Assembly: GCF_017308015.1 (NCBI RefSeq)
Contig: NZ_JAFKFW010000002.1
Span: 1-64,000 of the forward strand
Length of the DNA stretch: 64,000 bases
Direction: 5' to 3'
Source of the DNA: Allobosea sp.
Lineage (GTDB): Bacteria; Pseudomonadota; Alphaproteobacteria; Rhizobiales; Beijerinckiaceae
Shown here: piece after piece, positions 43,524 through 52,642 of the stretch
How positions within the stretch are numbered: the stretch's first letter is position 1
How the letters are laid out: each line of letters opens with the position of its first letter
Position numbers and translations under genes: made by a program
The notes under the pieces: model-generated
Seen by the model: the letters and a program-made list of their open reading frames with translations, nothing else
What the model was told of the DNA's origin: nothing
The model's database searches: none

Positions 43524-44744
43524 CTACCCCGCCTTCGGCATCTGGATGACGTTGTGCAGCGTCGTGTCGGCGCCCTTGAGGAAGCGGCCGATATTGCGCG
43601 CGGCCTGACGGATGCGCTGCTCGTTCTCGACGATGGCGATGCGGACGAAGTCGTCGCCATGCTCGCCGAAGCCGATGCCCGGCGCGACCGCGACCTCGGC
43701 CTTCTCGATCAGCAGCTTCGAGAATTCCAGCGAGCCGAGATGGCGGAATTTTTCGGGGATCGCGACCCAGGCGAACATCGAGGCCTCCGGCGCCGGAAAC
43801 TCCCAGCCGGCCTTGCCGAAGCTCTCGACCAGCGCGTCGCGGCGCTTGCGATAGGTCTCGCGCATCTCGCGGATGCAGTCGTCAGGGCCATTCAGCGCAG
43901 CCGCTGCCGCGACCTGGATCGGCGTATAGGCGCCGTAGTCGAGATAGGATTTCACCCGCGCCAGCGCCGCGAGCAGGCGCTCGTTGCCGACAGCGAAACC
44001 CATGCGCCAGCCAGCCATGGAGAAGGTCTTCGACATCGAGGTGAACTCGACCGCGACATCGATGGCGCCCGGCACCTGCAGCATCGAGGGCGGCGGATTG
44101 TTCTCGTCGAAATAGACCTCGGCATAGGCGAGGTCGGAAAGCAGGATCAGTTCGTGCTTCTTCGCGAAGGCGACGAGGTCGCGGTAGAAATCGAGCGAGG
44201 CGACATAGGCCGTCGGGTTGGCCGGGTAGCAGGTGACGAGCGCGATCGGCTTGGGCACCGAATGCATCATCGCCCGCTCCAGCGCCGGGAACATCGCCGG
44301 CGTCGGCTCGGCCGGAACGGAGCGAATCACGCCGCCCGCCATCAGGAAGCCGAAGGCGTGGATCGGGTAGCTCGGATTCGGCACCAGCACGACGTCGCCC
44401 GGCCCGGTGATGGCCTGCGCCATGTTGGCGAAGCCTTCCTTGGAGCCCAGGGTCGCGACGACCTGCGTCTCGGGATTGAGCTTCACGCCGAAGCGGCGCT
44501 CGTAGTAGTTCGCCTGGGCGCGGCGCAGGCCGCCGATGCCCTTCGAGGCGGAATAGCGATCGGTGCGCGGCTTGCCGGCGGTCTCGACCAGTTTCTCGAT
44601 AACGTGCTTCGGCGCCGGCAGATCGGGATTGCCCATGCCGAGATCGATGATGTCGACGCCCTTGGCGCGCTCGGCTGCCTTGATCTTGTTGACCTGTTCG
44701 AAAACGTAGGGCGGCAGGCGCTTGATACGGTGGAAATCGGTCAT
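43524..44744 (-). CDS. Class I/II aminotransferase, alanine/LL-diaminopimelate type
   Basis: This 406-residue fold-type-I PLP enzyme contains IDLGMGNPDLPAP near residue 35, YSASKGIGGLRRA, PNPSYPIHAFGF, VTCYPANPTAYVA, LSDLAYAEVYF and the PLP lysine in SMSKTFSMAGWRMGF. The GMGNPDLPAP and SKTFSMAGWR motifs resemble alanine:oxoglutarate and LL-diaminopimelate aminotransferases. In many alphaproteobacteria this gene stands upstream of hom, as here, suggesting a role in aspartate-family or alanine metabolism. The donor specificity is not fixed by the sequence. Confidence 0.88.
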   Translation of the reverse strand: MTDFHRIKRLPPYVFEQVNKIKAAERAKGVDIIDLGMGNPDLPAPKHVIEKLVETAGKPRTDRYSASKGIGGLRRAQANYYERRFGVKLNPETQVVATLGSKEGFANMAQAITGPGDVVLVPNPSYPIHAFGFLMAGGVIRSVPAEPTPAMFPALERAMMHSVPKPIALVTCYPANPTAYVASLDFYRDLVAFAKKHELILLSDLAYAEVYFDENNPPPSMLQVPGAIDVAVEFTSMSKTFSMAGWRMGFAVGNERLLAALARVKSYLDYGAYTPIQVAAAAALNGPDDCIREMRETYRKRRDALVESFGKAGWEFPAPEASMFAWVAIPEKFRHLGSLEFSKLLIEKAEVAVAPGIGFGEHGDDFVRIAIVENEQRIRQAARNIGRFLKGADTTLHNVIQMPKAG

Positions 44745-44927
44745 ATCGAACAGGTCCTCGGCCGCCCAGGGGCGGTGTCATGATTTCGCAGGGACTACAT
44801 CCTTGCGCCGAGGGTGCTTAGCATCGCATCTTTCGCCACGACAGGCCTCATCACGCAATATTTTGCGATTTATGGGGCGAGCCGATCAGATCGCAGCCAT
44901 CCTTGGGTTGACTGAAGGGCCTCGCGC

Positions 44928-45290
44928 TCAGTTCTGAGGAATCTTCGCGGGCTGCGGCGCCGGCGTGGCGCCGAGCGCCTTGGCGGTATTGCCGGCGGCC
45001 TCATTGGCCTTCTGCTTGGCCTCGAGCGCAGCCTCGATCTTCTTGTAGTCCTCGACCGGCTTGCGCGGGGCGGTCCGGGTCACCTTCGACCCGATGGGGA
45101 CGTATTCGAGATCGGCCGGGCGGGTTTCCCTGACGAAAGCCTTCGATTCCTGCGGGGTCGTCGCGAGACCGGCCGCCTCGGCGACTCCCTTGAAGCCCTC
45201 GTCGCTGCCACAGCCGGCCAGCGCCGCGCCGACCACGACCAAGGCCGCCGGAATCAGAAGCAGCTTTTTGGCGAAGATTTCAGTCGGCAT
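44928..45290 (-). CDS. Small lipoprotein, function unknown
   Basis: The 120-residue product has a short basic head, a hydrophobic stretch ([18 protein letters not shown]) and a lipobox LAGC, so it should be lipidated and exported. The mature part is Ala/Lys/Pro-rich with a central [14 protein letters not shown] segment that may be helical. I start at 45290 (MPTEIFAKK), which places the signal at the N-terminus, instead of 45356. It is divergent from phaC with about 115 bases between. No family was recognised. Confidence 0.7.
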   Translation of the reverse strand: MPTEIFAKKLLLIPAALVVVGAALAGCGSDEGFKGVAEAAGLATTPQESKAFVRETRPADLEYVPIGSKVTRTAPRKPVEDYKKIEAALEAKQKANEAAGNTAKALGATPAPQPAKIPQN

Positions 45291-45405
45291 CGGGACATCC
45301 AGCGGTTGGCGATTTTGCTTGGTAAAGCACAGCGGCTGCGTCCTTAATAGGACCAAAATGGAGCGTCATGCGCTATCCTGCGACGACGGGGGGAAAGGGC
45401 GAGAC

Positions 45406-47226
45406 ATGAGCGGAAAAAGCGACAGGGCGAAGGACACCACCGGCCCGGCCGAGGCCACCGCTCCGGACTTCGACCAGTTCGCGCAGAATATGGGCCGGCT
45501 CGTCGAGGAATACGGCAAGATTACCGCCGCCTATCTGAAACCGCTCGAGCGTGGCGAGGCCAAGACCGGCCAGGCCGACGAAGCCAGCGACATGGTCAAG
45601 ACGCTCGGACGCGTCGCCGAGCGCTGGGTCAACGACCCCTCCAAGATCATCGAGGCGCAGGCTTCACTGACCGGCGATTTCATGAACCTGTGGAGCACGG
45701 CGCTGAAGCGCGCCGGCGGCGAGGAAGTCGCCCCCGTGGCCGAGCCGGACAAGCGGGACGGCCGCTTCAAGGATCCCGACTGGACCAACCATCCGACCTT
45801 CGACTTCATCAAGCAGGCCTATCTGATCGGCTCGCGCTGGGCCGAGACGATGGTCGACAAGGCCGACGACCTCGACCCGCATACGCGCGAGAAGGCCCGC
45901 TTCTACATCAAGCAAATCGCCGGGGCCCTCTCGCCCACCAATTTCGTCGCCACCAACCCCGAATTGCTGCGCGAGACGCTGCAGCAGAACGGCGAGAATC
46001 TCGTGCGCGGCATGAAGATGTATGCCGAGGACGTCGAGGCCGGCGGCGGGGAGCTCAAGATCCGCCAGTCCGACGCGGGTTCCTTCGAGGTCGGCGTCAA
46101 TATCGCGACGACGCCAGGCAAGGTCGTCTTCCGCAACGAGATCATCGAACTGATCCAGTACGCGCCTTCGACGCCGCAGGTGCTGAAGCGGCCGCTGCTG
46201 ATCGTGCCGCCCTGGATCAACAAGTTCTACATCCTCGACCTCAACCCGGAGAAAAGCTTCATCCGGTGGTGCGTGGAACAGGGGCTGACGGTCTTCTGCA
46301 TTTCCTGGGTCAATCCGGATGCGCGCCATGCCGCCAAGGATTTCGAGAGCTATATGCGCGAAGGCATCTTCGCCGCGCTCGACACGATCGAGGAAGCGAC
46401 GGGAGAGAAGAAGGTCTCGGCGATCGGCTATTGCGTCGGCGGCACGCTGCTCGGCGTGACGCTCGCCTATATGGCGGCGATGCGCGACAAGCGCATCGAA
46501 AGCGCGACGTTCTTCACCACCCAGGTTGATTTTTCCGAGGCCGGCGAGCTCTCGGTCTTCGTCGACGAGGAGCAGATCCGCGCCATCGAGGAGCAGATGG
46601 CCCGGACCGGCTATCTCGATGGCGCTCGCATGGCGGGTGCCTTCAACATGCTCCGGCCGAACGATCTGATCTGGTCCTACGCGGTCAACAATTACCTGAA
46701 GGGCAAGGCGCCGACGCCCTTCGACCTGCTCTACTGGAATTCGGATTCGACGCGGATGCCGGCGGCGAACCACTCCTTCTATCTGCGCAACTGCTATCTC
46801 GACAACAAGCTTTCCAAAGGCGAGATGCGGATCGGCGGCAAGACGCTCGACCTCAAGCAGGTGACGATCCCGATCTACAACCTCGCGGCCCGCGAAGACC
46901 ATATCGCGCCCGCGCAATCGGTCTTCAACGGCTCGCAATGCTTCGGCGGGCCGGTCGAGCATGTCGTCGCCGGATCGGGCCATATCGCCGGCGTCGTCAA
47001 CCCGCCGGCCAAGCTGAAGTACCAGTATTGGACCGGTGCTCCGGCCAAGGGCCGCTACGGCGACTGGCTGGCGAAAGCCGAAGAGCATCCGGGCTCATGG
47101 TGGCCGCACTGGTTCGGCTGGCTGGAGGCCCAGGCGCCGAAGAAGGTCCCTGCCCGCGAACCGGGCGGCGGCAAACTCAAGGCGCTGGCCGACGCACCCG
47201 GGACCTATGTGAAGATGAAGGCCTGA
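45406..47226 (+). CDS. phaC: Class I poly(3-hydroxyalkanoate) synthase
   Basis: PhaC polymerises 3-hydroxyacyl-CoA into PHA granules. The 606-residue protein has the N-terminal PhaC_N region ([23 protein letters not shown]), the lipase-like box [11 protein letters not shown] with nucleophile C343, the aspartate region around AAREDHIAP and the histidine in [16 protein letters not shown]. The catalytic triad Cys-Asp-His is therefore complete. The start at 45406 follows GGGGGGAAAGGGCG; the earlier in-frame ATG at 45061 lies in the divergent lipoprotein gene. A phaR or phaZ gene is not adjacent. Confidence 0.96.
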   Translation: MSGKSDRAKDTTGPAEATAPDFDQFAQNMGRLVEEYGKITAAYLKPLERGEAKTGQADEASDMVKTLGRVAERWVNDPSKIIEAQASLTGDFMNLWSTALKRAGGEEVAPVAEPDKRDGRFKDPDWTNHPTFDFIKQAYLIGSRWAETMVDKADDLDPHTREKARFYIKQIAGALSPTNFVATNPELLRETLQQNGENLVRGMKMYAEDVEAGGGELKIRQSDAGSFEVGVNIATTPGKVVFRNEIIELIQYAPSTPQVLKRPLLIVPPWINKFYILDLNPEKSFIRWCVEQGLTVFCISWVNPDARHAAKDFESYMREGIFAALDTIEEATGEKKVSAIGYCVGGTLLGVTLAYMAAMRDKRIESATFFTTQVDFSEAGELSVFVDEEQIRAIEEQMARTGYLDGARMAGAFNMLRPNDLIWSYAVNNYLKGKAPTPFDLLYWNSDSTRMPAANHSFYLRNCYLDNKLSKGEMRIGGKTLDLKQVTIPIYNLAAREDHIAPAQSVFNGSQCFGGPVEHVVAGSGHIAGVVNPPAKLKYQYWTGAPAKGRYGDWLAKAEEHPGSWWPHWFGWLEAQAPKKVPAREPGGGKLKALADAPGTYVKMKA

Positions 47227-47317
47227 GCCTTCGGCTTCCCGTTTCTCGCCCAGGCCGCCGCCGACGCGGTGCGGAGGCCTGCCCTGCAGGAACGCCACCG
47301 AGATACCAGCAATAAAA

Positions 47318-47341
47318 AAGCCGGCCCCGCTGGGCCGGCTT
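47318..47341 (-). terminator. Intrinsic terminator of the FadL-like gene
   Basis: AAGCCGGCCC-CGCT-GGGCCGGCTT is a perfect 10-bp stem; on the minus strand it is followed by TTTTTTATT. It lies 21 bases beyond the FadL-like stop. The same hairpin may also help to stop phaC transcription from the other side. Confidence 0.85.
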
Positions 47342-47362
47342 CCATCGTGCGGGCGATACGGC

Positions 47363-48709
47363 TCAGTTCTTGCGAACGACCGGTCGGACCGGGACCGTCT
47401 CGGCCGGATTGTCCCAGCGATAGGTGAGGCCGGCCGAAACGATGTGAATATAAGGCTTGGCCTCGGCGCTGAAGATGACTGGCCCCTGCTGCGGATGAGC
47501 GCCGCCGTAGTTCACCGACGCCTTGTTCACATGAATGTAGGTGTACCCGAGGTCGAGCTTCAGCTTGTCCGTAACCTGATAGCTCGCGCCGGCCGACAGC
47601 CAGAGACGATCGTTGTCGGAAATGAAAACCGTCCGGTTCGTATCGTTGACTGCCGAGAGTTCGTAAGCCACGCCGGCTCGCAGGGTCAGATCCCGATTGT
47701 ACTTGTACTCGACGGCCCCGCTGAAGAACCAGCTATCGTCATACACGAAATTCAGGCCCGAAACCGGGCGGCCGGAGATCTGGCTGACGATCGGAATCCG
47801 GCGGAAGCGGCTCCAGTTCGTCCACTCCACGCCCAGATGAGCCTGCCACTGCTCGTTGATGACCTGAGAGACGCCGAAGACGACCGAATCGGGCAGATTC
47901 AGGTTGGCCTTGATCGGAATGGTTCCGGCCGGCGTGCCCAGATCGCCCTCCAGAGTCTGCCGGATCGACGAGCGGTAAGCGATGCCGATCGTGGTGCCCT
48001 GGAACGGGGTCAATGTCGCACCGACCCGGAAACCGTAATCAACCGTGTCGCCGTCCAGGATCTGGTTGGGTGCCTGCGGACCGATGGCCTGATTGAGCGT
48101 CGCACCGGTTGCAGTCTTCAGATTGGCCTTCAGGTACTGGATCTGGAAAGCGGCGCCGACCGAAAGCCAGTCATTGACCTGGTAGCCGATGGTCGGCGAG
48201 ACGTTGATCGAGCGGACCTTGGCAGACCGGCCATAGACCTGCCCCGCATAAACCTGATCATCCGCCTTGGAGCGCAGGCCGTAGGGCGCGCCGGTGGTCA
48301 GGCCGATCCAGAACCGATCCGTCAACTGCCAGGCCGAATAGGACGCGGGGATGAAGGCACCGTCCCCCCCGATATTGCCAGAACCGTTCTGAATCGGGCT
48401 GGCGGGGCCAAGCGGCGAGCCGAGACGCGTCACCGAATTCGGCTGGTAGTCGCCATTCGCATAGAGATAGGTGAAGTTCCACTGGCTGTTGCGACCTGGG
48501 AACATGGTGATGGTCGCCGGGTTCCAGGCCATCGAGCCCAGACCGATGCCGCCGGCGGCAGCGCCCGCATAGGCCATGCCGAGGCCTTCGGCGCTCTGGC
48601 CGCTGCGGATGGCGAAGGAACTCGCAGAAGCCGCACCAGCCGCAACGAGAGCGGCGAGCGAGACGGTGGCGGCAGCGGTTGTACGAACAAGGCCCTTCAT
48701 CGAATCCAT
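47363..48709 (-). CDS. OmpP1/FadL-family outer-membrane transport protein
   Basis: The 448-residue protein has a Sec signal peptide (TVSLAALVAAGAASASS) and begins the mature chain with SSFAIRSGQSAEGLGMAYAGAAAGG, the typical FadL hatch-region start with the NPA motif later in MAWNPATITMFPG. The remainder is rich in alternating aromatic beta strands, ending with a strand IHIVSAGLTYRW. FadL proteins pass long-chain fatty acids or other hydrophobic compounds through the outer membrane. Two starts are possible (48709 or 48700). A strong terminator follows. Next to phaC, fatty acids feeding PHA synthesis would make sense (inference). Confidence 0.9.
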   Translation of the reverse strand: MDSMKGLVRTTAAATVSLAALVAAGAASASSFAIRSGQSAEGLGMAYAGAAAGGIGLGSMAWNPATITMFPGRNSQWNFTYLYANGDYQPNSVTRLGSPLGPASPIQNGSGNIGGDGAFIPASYSAWQLTDRFWIGLTTGAPYGLRSKADDQVYAGQVYGRSAKVRSINVSPTIGYQVNDWLSVGAAFQIQYLKANLKTATGATLNQAIGPQAPNQILDGDTVDYGFRVGATLTPFQGTTIGIAYRSSIRQTLEGDLGTPAGTIPIKANLNLPDSVVFGVSQVINEQWQAHLGVEWTNWSRFRRIPIVSQISGRPVSGLNFVYDDSWFFSGAVEYKYNRDLTLRAGVAYELSAVNDTNRTVFISDNDRLWLSAGASYQVTDKLKLDLGYTYIHVNKASVNYGGAHPQQGPVIFSAEAKPYIHIVSAGLTYRWDNPAETVPVRPVVRKN

Positions 48710-49128
48710 CCCGGTTTAGGTTCTTCGAGGCGAGATATCCCGCTTGATTCGAAGCATGCCGTGAGCCGTTTCGCGCCGCAATCCTGCCTCAGGCGCCCCG
48801 AAATCGCCATGCAGCCTCCCCATTCGAGACCTGCATCGCCAAAAACCGATCAAAACCGATGATTTTCGACGGAGCACCAGCGGGATTGTTCAGAAAGATA
48901 TAGTTTACATAGAAACTATTGCCCGTTTCGAGCATTTCGAGGCCGCCCCCTCTACACCGCTCGCCTGAGAGCAAACGTCGCTTTGGGAAGCCCCGTTGCA
49001 TTAGCGCAACAATCCAGCAGCCTGCTGATCGCGGATGCCCCATGCGCGATGACGGGCTTGTGTTTCCGGCCGGCATCCGATCAGAATCGGCCACCCATTT
49101 AGATCGTTTGAAAAACGGGGGAAACACC
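48710..49128. promoter_or_regulatory. Divergent control region between FadL-like and FAH-family genes
   Basis: These 419 bases hold no gene I can support. The region is AT-richer around 48870-48930. At 48900-48919 lies a perfect inverted repeat ATAGTTT-ACATAG-AAACTAT, about 190 bases upstream of the FadL-like start and 210 upstream of the FAH-family start, which may bind a regulator of either gene. The ribosome site GGGGGAA for the TTG start of the FAH-family gene is at the right edge. Confidence 0.45.
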
Positions 49129-49977
49129 TTGAAACTGCTCCGCTATGGTGCACCGGGCCAGGAAAAGCCGGCCCTTCTCGATGCCAAGGGCGGGTTGCGC
49201 GACCTGTCCGGCGTCATTCCCGACCTCGCCGGCAAGGCGCTGACCTCGGCCTCGCTCGCCAAGATCAAGGCACTCTCGCCGGAATCGCTGCCGCTGGTGG
49301 CCGGCTCGCCGCGCATCGGCGCCTGCGTCGCGGATGTGCGCAACTTCATCGCGGTCGGCCTCAACTTCGCCGATCACGCGGCCGAGACCGGCGCCGAGAT
49401 CCCGAAGGAGCCGATCCTGTTCAACAAGGCCCCGAACTGCATCGTCGGCCCCAATGACGACGTGATCATCCCGAAGGGCTCGCAGAAGACCGACTGGGAG
49501 GTCGAGCTCGCCATCGTGATCGGCGACGGCGGCTCCTATATCGAAGAAAAGGACGCGATGGCAGCCATCGCCGGCTTCTGCGTCTGCAACGACGTCTCCG
49601 AGCGCGCCTTCCAGCAGGAGCGCGGCGGCCAGTGGGCCAAGGGTAAGGGCTGCCCGACCTTCGGGCCACTCGGCCCCTGGCTCGTCACCACCGACGAGAT
49701 CAAGGATATCCAGAATCTCGGCATGTGGCTGGAGGTCGATGGCGAGCGCGTCCAGAACGGCTCGACCAAGACGATGATCTTCGGCGCCGCCTATCTGGTC
49801 CACTATATCAGCCAGTTCATGCGCCTCGATCCGGGCGACGTCATCACGACCGGCACGCCACCCGGCGTCGGCCTGGGCTTCAAGCCTCCGCGCTTCCTGA
49901 AGGGTGGCGAGGTCGTCACGCTCGGCATCGAGGGGCTCGGCGAGCAGAAGCAGAACTTCGTCCCCTACAAGGGCTGA
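49129..49977 (+). CDS. Fumarylacetoacetate hydrolase-family protein (TTG start)
   Basis: The 282-residue protein has the FAH fold motifs ADVRNFIAVGLNFADHAAETG, KAPNCIVGPNDDVIIPKGS, the metal-binding DWEVELAIVIG, NDVSERAFQ and DVITTGTPPGVG. Close relatives include ureidoglycolate lyase-like and 2-hydroxyhepta-dienedioate isomerase-like enzymes that cleave or isomerise keto acids with magnesium. No ATG fits the conserved N-terminus KLLRYGAPGQ; a TTG at 49129 follows GGGGGAA at the right distance, so I use it. The longer frame from 48919 has an unrelated tail. A good terminator follows the stop. Confidence 0.88.
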   Translation: MKLLRYGAPGQEKPALLDAKGGLRDLSGVIPDLAGKALTSASLAKIKALSPESLPLVAGSPRIGACVADVRNFIAVGLNFADHAAETGAEIPKEPILFNKAPNCIVGPNDDVIIPKGSQKTDWEVELAIVIGDGGSYIEEKDAMAAIAGFCVCNDVSERAFQQERGGQWAKGKGCPTFGPLGPWLVTTDEIKDIQNLGMWLEVDGERVQNGSTKTMIFGAAYLVHYISQFMRLDPGDVITTGTPPGVGLGFKPPRFLKGGEVVTLGIEGLGEQKQNFVPYKG

Positions 49978-49982
49978 TTCGG

Positions 49983-50004
49983 AAGGGGCGCTCCGGCGCC
50001 CCTT
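49983..50004 (+). terminator. Intrinsic terminator of the FAH-family gene
   Basis: AAGGGGCGC-TCCG-GCGCCCCTT followed by TT, six bases after the stop, is a 9-bp GC-rich stem with a short T-tract. Confidence 0.8.
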
Positions 50005-50323
50005 TTCATGTTGCGGGATGATTCCGGCTGCGCCCCGAGCCTCGCCCGGTCGCGGGACAGGGGGCCGGGTTCACGACATCTCGACGCGAAAAGGCACTGC
50101 CGAAGCTGCTTGACCCAGCTTCGGCAGTGCAAGCGGATACTCACCTGTAGCCTCGCGGCCCTCTCGATGACCGCACGATGCCCTCGCCGGAACAATCTGC
50201 CATCCCCCAAATGGGAGTTTCCGGGCAATCAATCCCGGCTGCCGACGCAAGGAAAAGCCGGCCCCAACCAAATCCTCGATGCTGCACGATGCGAACGGAC
50301 TGCCCGATCCGTCAGTCCCAGTC
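50005..50323. other. Gene-free stretch with a strong 15-bp hairpin
   Basis: No gene is supported in these 319 bases. At 50094-50130 lies GCACTGCCGAAGCTG-CTTGACC-CAGCTTCGGCAGTGC, a perfect 15-bp stem with a 7-base loop. On the minus strand the stem is followed by CTTTTCG, so it may terminate transcription of the leftward LuxR-type gene about 190 bases upstream. A short frame over 50071-50271 on the minus strand encodes no known domain. Confidence 0.5.
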
Positions 50324-51424
50324 TCAACGTGGCCCGGCGGCGGTCTTCAGCAGGCCGACCAGATCGGCCTGCCGGCGCGTGCCGGTCTTGGCGAGGATGC
50401 GTTTCAGGGTCGTTCGCGCCGTGGCCTCGGTGACGCCGAGACGCAGCGCTGCGTCGCGAGGCGGATGCCCACCGGCGATGACCGCGGCCAGGCGTGCCTC
50501 GGCCGGGGTGAGGTCGAACAGGCCAGCGATCAGCCCGGCATCCGGCCCCGCCCCCGCAACGACCGGCGTGGCGACGATGATGGCGCCGGCGAAGGAAAAG
50601 ATATCACGCGCCCGGCCGCGCACCGGCGCGAGGTGCACGACCATCGGATTCGCCCCGCGCCAGGCCGGAATCGGCACGGACCGGACAGGCTGGGGCAGAT
50701 CCGTCCGCGAGAAACCTGCGATCACATTGGCCAGCATGTCGTCTGCTGGAGCATAGGCGAGAGCGAGGCGCGCCGCACGATCGAGAAAGACGCCCGGAAT
50801 CAGGTCCTGAAACAGGGCATTGGCGTCGAGCACATGGCCGCGCAGACCGAGAACCGCCGCGGGCAGACCCATCATTTCGAGGGCTTGCGACGCCGCGCGC
50901 GCGCGCTCCATCGCCAGGCGCCGTCCCAGCAGCCCGGCCCGCGCGAAATGCGGCCGCAACCGATCGAGCGCGGCGATGGCCTGCGCATCGACGGTTCCCT
51001 CAGCAAACGGGCGTTCGCAATGGACGATCGTGGTGTCGCCGGTCGGCGCCGTGACCACCGTCGCGACCCCGGAACCATACCCCGCCGGAATCAGAATATC
51101 CTGATAGACCGGCTCATGCGCGATCTCCTCACGGCTGAAGACATCGTCGTCGGTGATGAAGCCGAGCCGGCCATGCACAAGCAAGCGCTGCGCCCGTTCA
51201 TTCACGGCGAACGGAATGCGGCGGAGGACCTCCTCGTAGCCCTCGGCGAATTCCGGCGAAGACGCCAGCAGGCGCGCCTCGTCGTGCAGAACGGTCCCGA
51301 GCAATGCCTCCCGACAACTGGCGATCCGGGCCGTATCGCGAAGCACTGCCGGCCAGCTCTCGGGTACAATCGCGGCCTCGTAGATGCCGTCGATCAACGC
51401 ATTCTCGAACTCGCTGCCCGTCAC
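50324..51424 (-). CDS. LuxR-type HTH transcriptional regulator
   Basis: The 366-residue protein has a C-terminal helix-turn-helix (FDLTPAEARLAAVIAGGHPP...ALRLGVTEATARTTLKRILAKTGTRRQADLVGLL) of the LuxR/GerE type. The usual GxSxxEIA.L is replaced by a divergent stretch. The N-terminal two thirds (MTGSEFENALIDGIYEAAIVPESWPAVL...) look like the sensory half of orphan LuxR-type proteins found widely in alphaproteobacteria. The ligand and targets are unknown. It is separated from argC by about 110 bases and not obviously coupled to any neighbour. Confidence 0.8.
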   Translation of the reverse strand: MTGSEFENALIDGIYEAAIVPESWPAVLRDTARIASCREALLGTVLHDEARLLASSPEFAEGYEEVLRRIPFAVNERAQRLLVHGRLGFITDDDVFSREEIAHEPVYQDILIPAGYGSGVATVVTAPTGDTTIVHCERPFAEGTVDAQAIAALDRLRPHFARAGLLGRRLAMERARAASQALEMMGLPAAVLGLRGHVLDANALFQDLIPGVFLDRAARLALAYAPADDMLANVIAGFSRTDLPQPVRSVPIPAWRGANPMVVHLAPVRGRARDIFSFAGAIIVATPVVAGAGPDAGLIAGLFDLTPAEARLAAVIAGGHPPRDAALRLGVTEATARTTLKRILAKTGTRRQADLVGLLKTAAGPR

Positions 51425-51537
51425 GTTTTTCCCTCTTGAGAGGGTATCAATCTACTCGGTTCGGCGCGAAAAAGCCTCCCCCAATCGGGGGAGGCCCGAA
51501 CGCAATTCCCAGGCACGCCCAACCGGCGGTTGCAGGC

Positions 51538-52473
51538 TCAACCCTCCGGTAATCCCAGCATCAGGCGAATGTTCTGCACGGCGGCACCGGACGCTCCCTT
51601 GCCGAGATTGTCGAGCCGCGCGACCAGCACCGCCTGGCCCAGATCGTCCTGCCCGAACACCGTCAGCTCAAGCTTGTTGGTGTCGTTCAGCGCCTCCGGC
51701 TCGATCTTGCCGTTCCTGCCATCCTGCGGGAGGACGCTGACATAGGTCGAGCCGGCATAACGCTCGGCCAGCGCATGGTGGAGATCGGCGATGCCCGGCC
51801 GCCCCGGCAACGTGTCGAGATGCAGCGGCACCGAGACCAGCATGCCCTGCCGATAATTACCGACGGAGGGCACGAAGATCGGCCGCCGGGTCAACCGGGC
51901 ATAGGCCTGCAGCTCCGGCAGGTGCTTGTGACGCAGGCCTAGGCCGTAAAGCTCGAAGGCCGGCGCGACGCCGGTCTCGAAATCCTCGATCATCGACTTG
52001 CCGCCGCCGGAGTAGCCGGAGACGGCGTTGACGGTGACCGGATGGTCCTGCGCCATCAGCCCGGCATCAACGAGCGGGCGCAGCAGCGCGATGGCGCCGG
52101 TCGGGTAGCAGCCGGGATTGGCGACGCGGTCCGCCTTGGCGATCTTTTCGGCATGGCCCGGCTCCAGTTCGGCGAAGCCGTAGACCCAGCCCGGCGCCAC
52201 GCGATGGGCGGTCGCGGCATCGACGATCTTGGGCGCGTGGGCGCCGAGACCGTCGGCAAGCGCCACCGATTCCTTCGCGGCATCATCCGGCAGGCAGAGC
52301 ACGACGAGATCGACGCTCGCCATCATATCCTTGCGGGCTGCGGGGTCCTTGCGCTTGTCTGGATCGATGCTCTTGACCGCAACTTCGGGCACCACAGCGA
52401 GGCGCTCGCGGATACCGAGGCCGGTCGTGCCGGCCTCGCCGTCGATGAAGATGGTTTTCAGGTTCTGGCTCAT
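51538..52473 (-). CDS. argC: N-acetyl-gamma-glutamyl-phosphate reductase (type 2)
   Basis: ArgC reduces N-acetylglutamyl phosphate to the semialdehyde in arginine synthesis. The 311-residue protein has the N-terminal IFIDGEAGTTGLGIRERL, typical of the short type 2 ArgC, the catalytic cysteine C122 in ANPGCYPTGAIALL, VSGYSGGGKSM and the histidine region GLGLRHKHLPELQ. I start at 52473 (MSQNLKTIF), after GGGGGTCC. Its 5' region contains a short arginine-rich leader ORF (52576-52635) followed by a terminator hairpin (52524-52548), which together look like an attenuator. Confidence 0.95.
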   Translation of the reverse strand: MSQNLKTIFIDGEAGTTGLGIRERLAVVPEVAVKSIDPDKRKDPAARKDMMASVDLVVLCLPDDAAKESVALADGLGAHAPKIVDAATAHRVAPGWVYGFAELEPGHAEKIAKADRVANPGCYPTGAIALLRPLVDAGLMAQDHPVTVNAVSGYSGGGKSMIEDFETGVAPAFELYGLGLRHKHLPELQAYARLTRRPIFVPSVGNYRQGMLVSVPLHLDTLPGRPGIADLHHALAERYAGSTYVSVLPQDGRNGKIEPEALNDTNKLELTVFGQDDLGQAVLVARLDNLGKGASGAAVQNIRLMLGLPEG

Positions 52474-52523
52474 CGGGACCCCCGGTGGCTGGGCAGGCAC
52501 GGCAATGGATGGGCTTCAGGCAT

Positions 52524-52548
52524 AAAAAAACCGCGCTTCGGGCGCGGT
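52524..52548 (-). terminator. Leader terminator (attenuator) of argC
   Basis: On the minus strand ACCGCGC-CCGAA-GCGCGGT is a 7-bp stem directly followed by seven T residues, 28 bases after the leader-peptide stop and about 50 bases before the argC ATG. A terminator placed between a promoter and the first structural gene is the hallmark of attenuation. GGCGCG at 52591-52586 could pair with CGCGCC at 52546-52541 of the stem and serve as an antiterminator. Confidence 0.75.
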
Positions 52549-52575
52549 CGCGGGCGTTCGGACGTCAGCCGAGCG

Positions 52576-52635
52576 TCATCGCGGGCGCGCCGGGGCGGCC
52601 TGGTCAGGGCGACGTCGGATGAAGCTCGTCATCAT
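52576..52635 (-). CDS. Putative arginine leader peptide of argC
   Basis: A 19-residue ORF reads MMTSFIRRRPDQAAPARPR and ends with TGA. Five of 19 residues are arginine, including three consecutive codons CGA-CGT-CGC. It begins right at the predicted transcription start, as known for the leaderless trpL of rhizobia, and is followed by a terminator hairpin before argC. This fits ribosome-mediated attenuation: stalling at arginine codons under starvation would favour read-through. The arginine run contains GACGTC (52611-52616), which is repeated just after the stop (52561-52566), so the two can pair. I know no described arginine attenuator of this type, and the ORF is too small to prove by sequence alone. 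Confidence 0.6.
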   Translation of the reverse strand: MMTSFIRRRPDQAAPARPR

Positions 52636-52642
52636 AGCCTCG

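Noticed and set aside
50071-50271. 66-residue minus-strand ORF over the 15-bp hairpin
   Set aside because: It has no ribosome site and no domain, and most of its sequence is the hairpin and repeat-like DNA.
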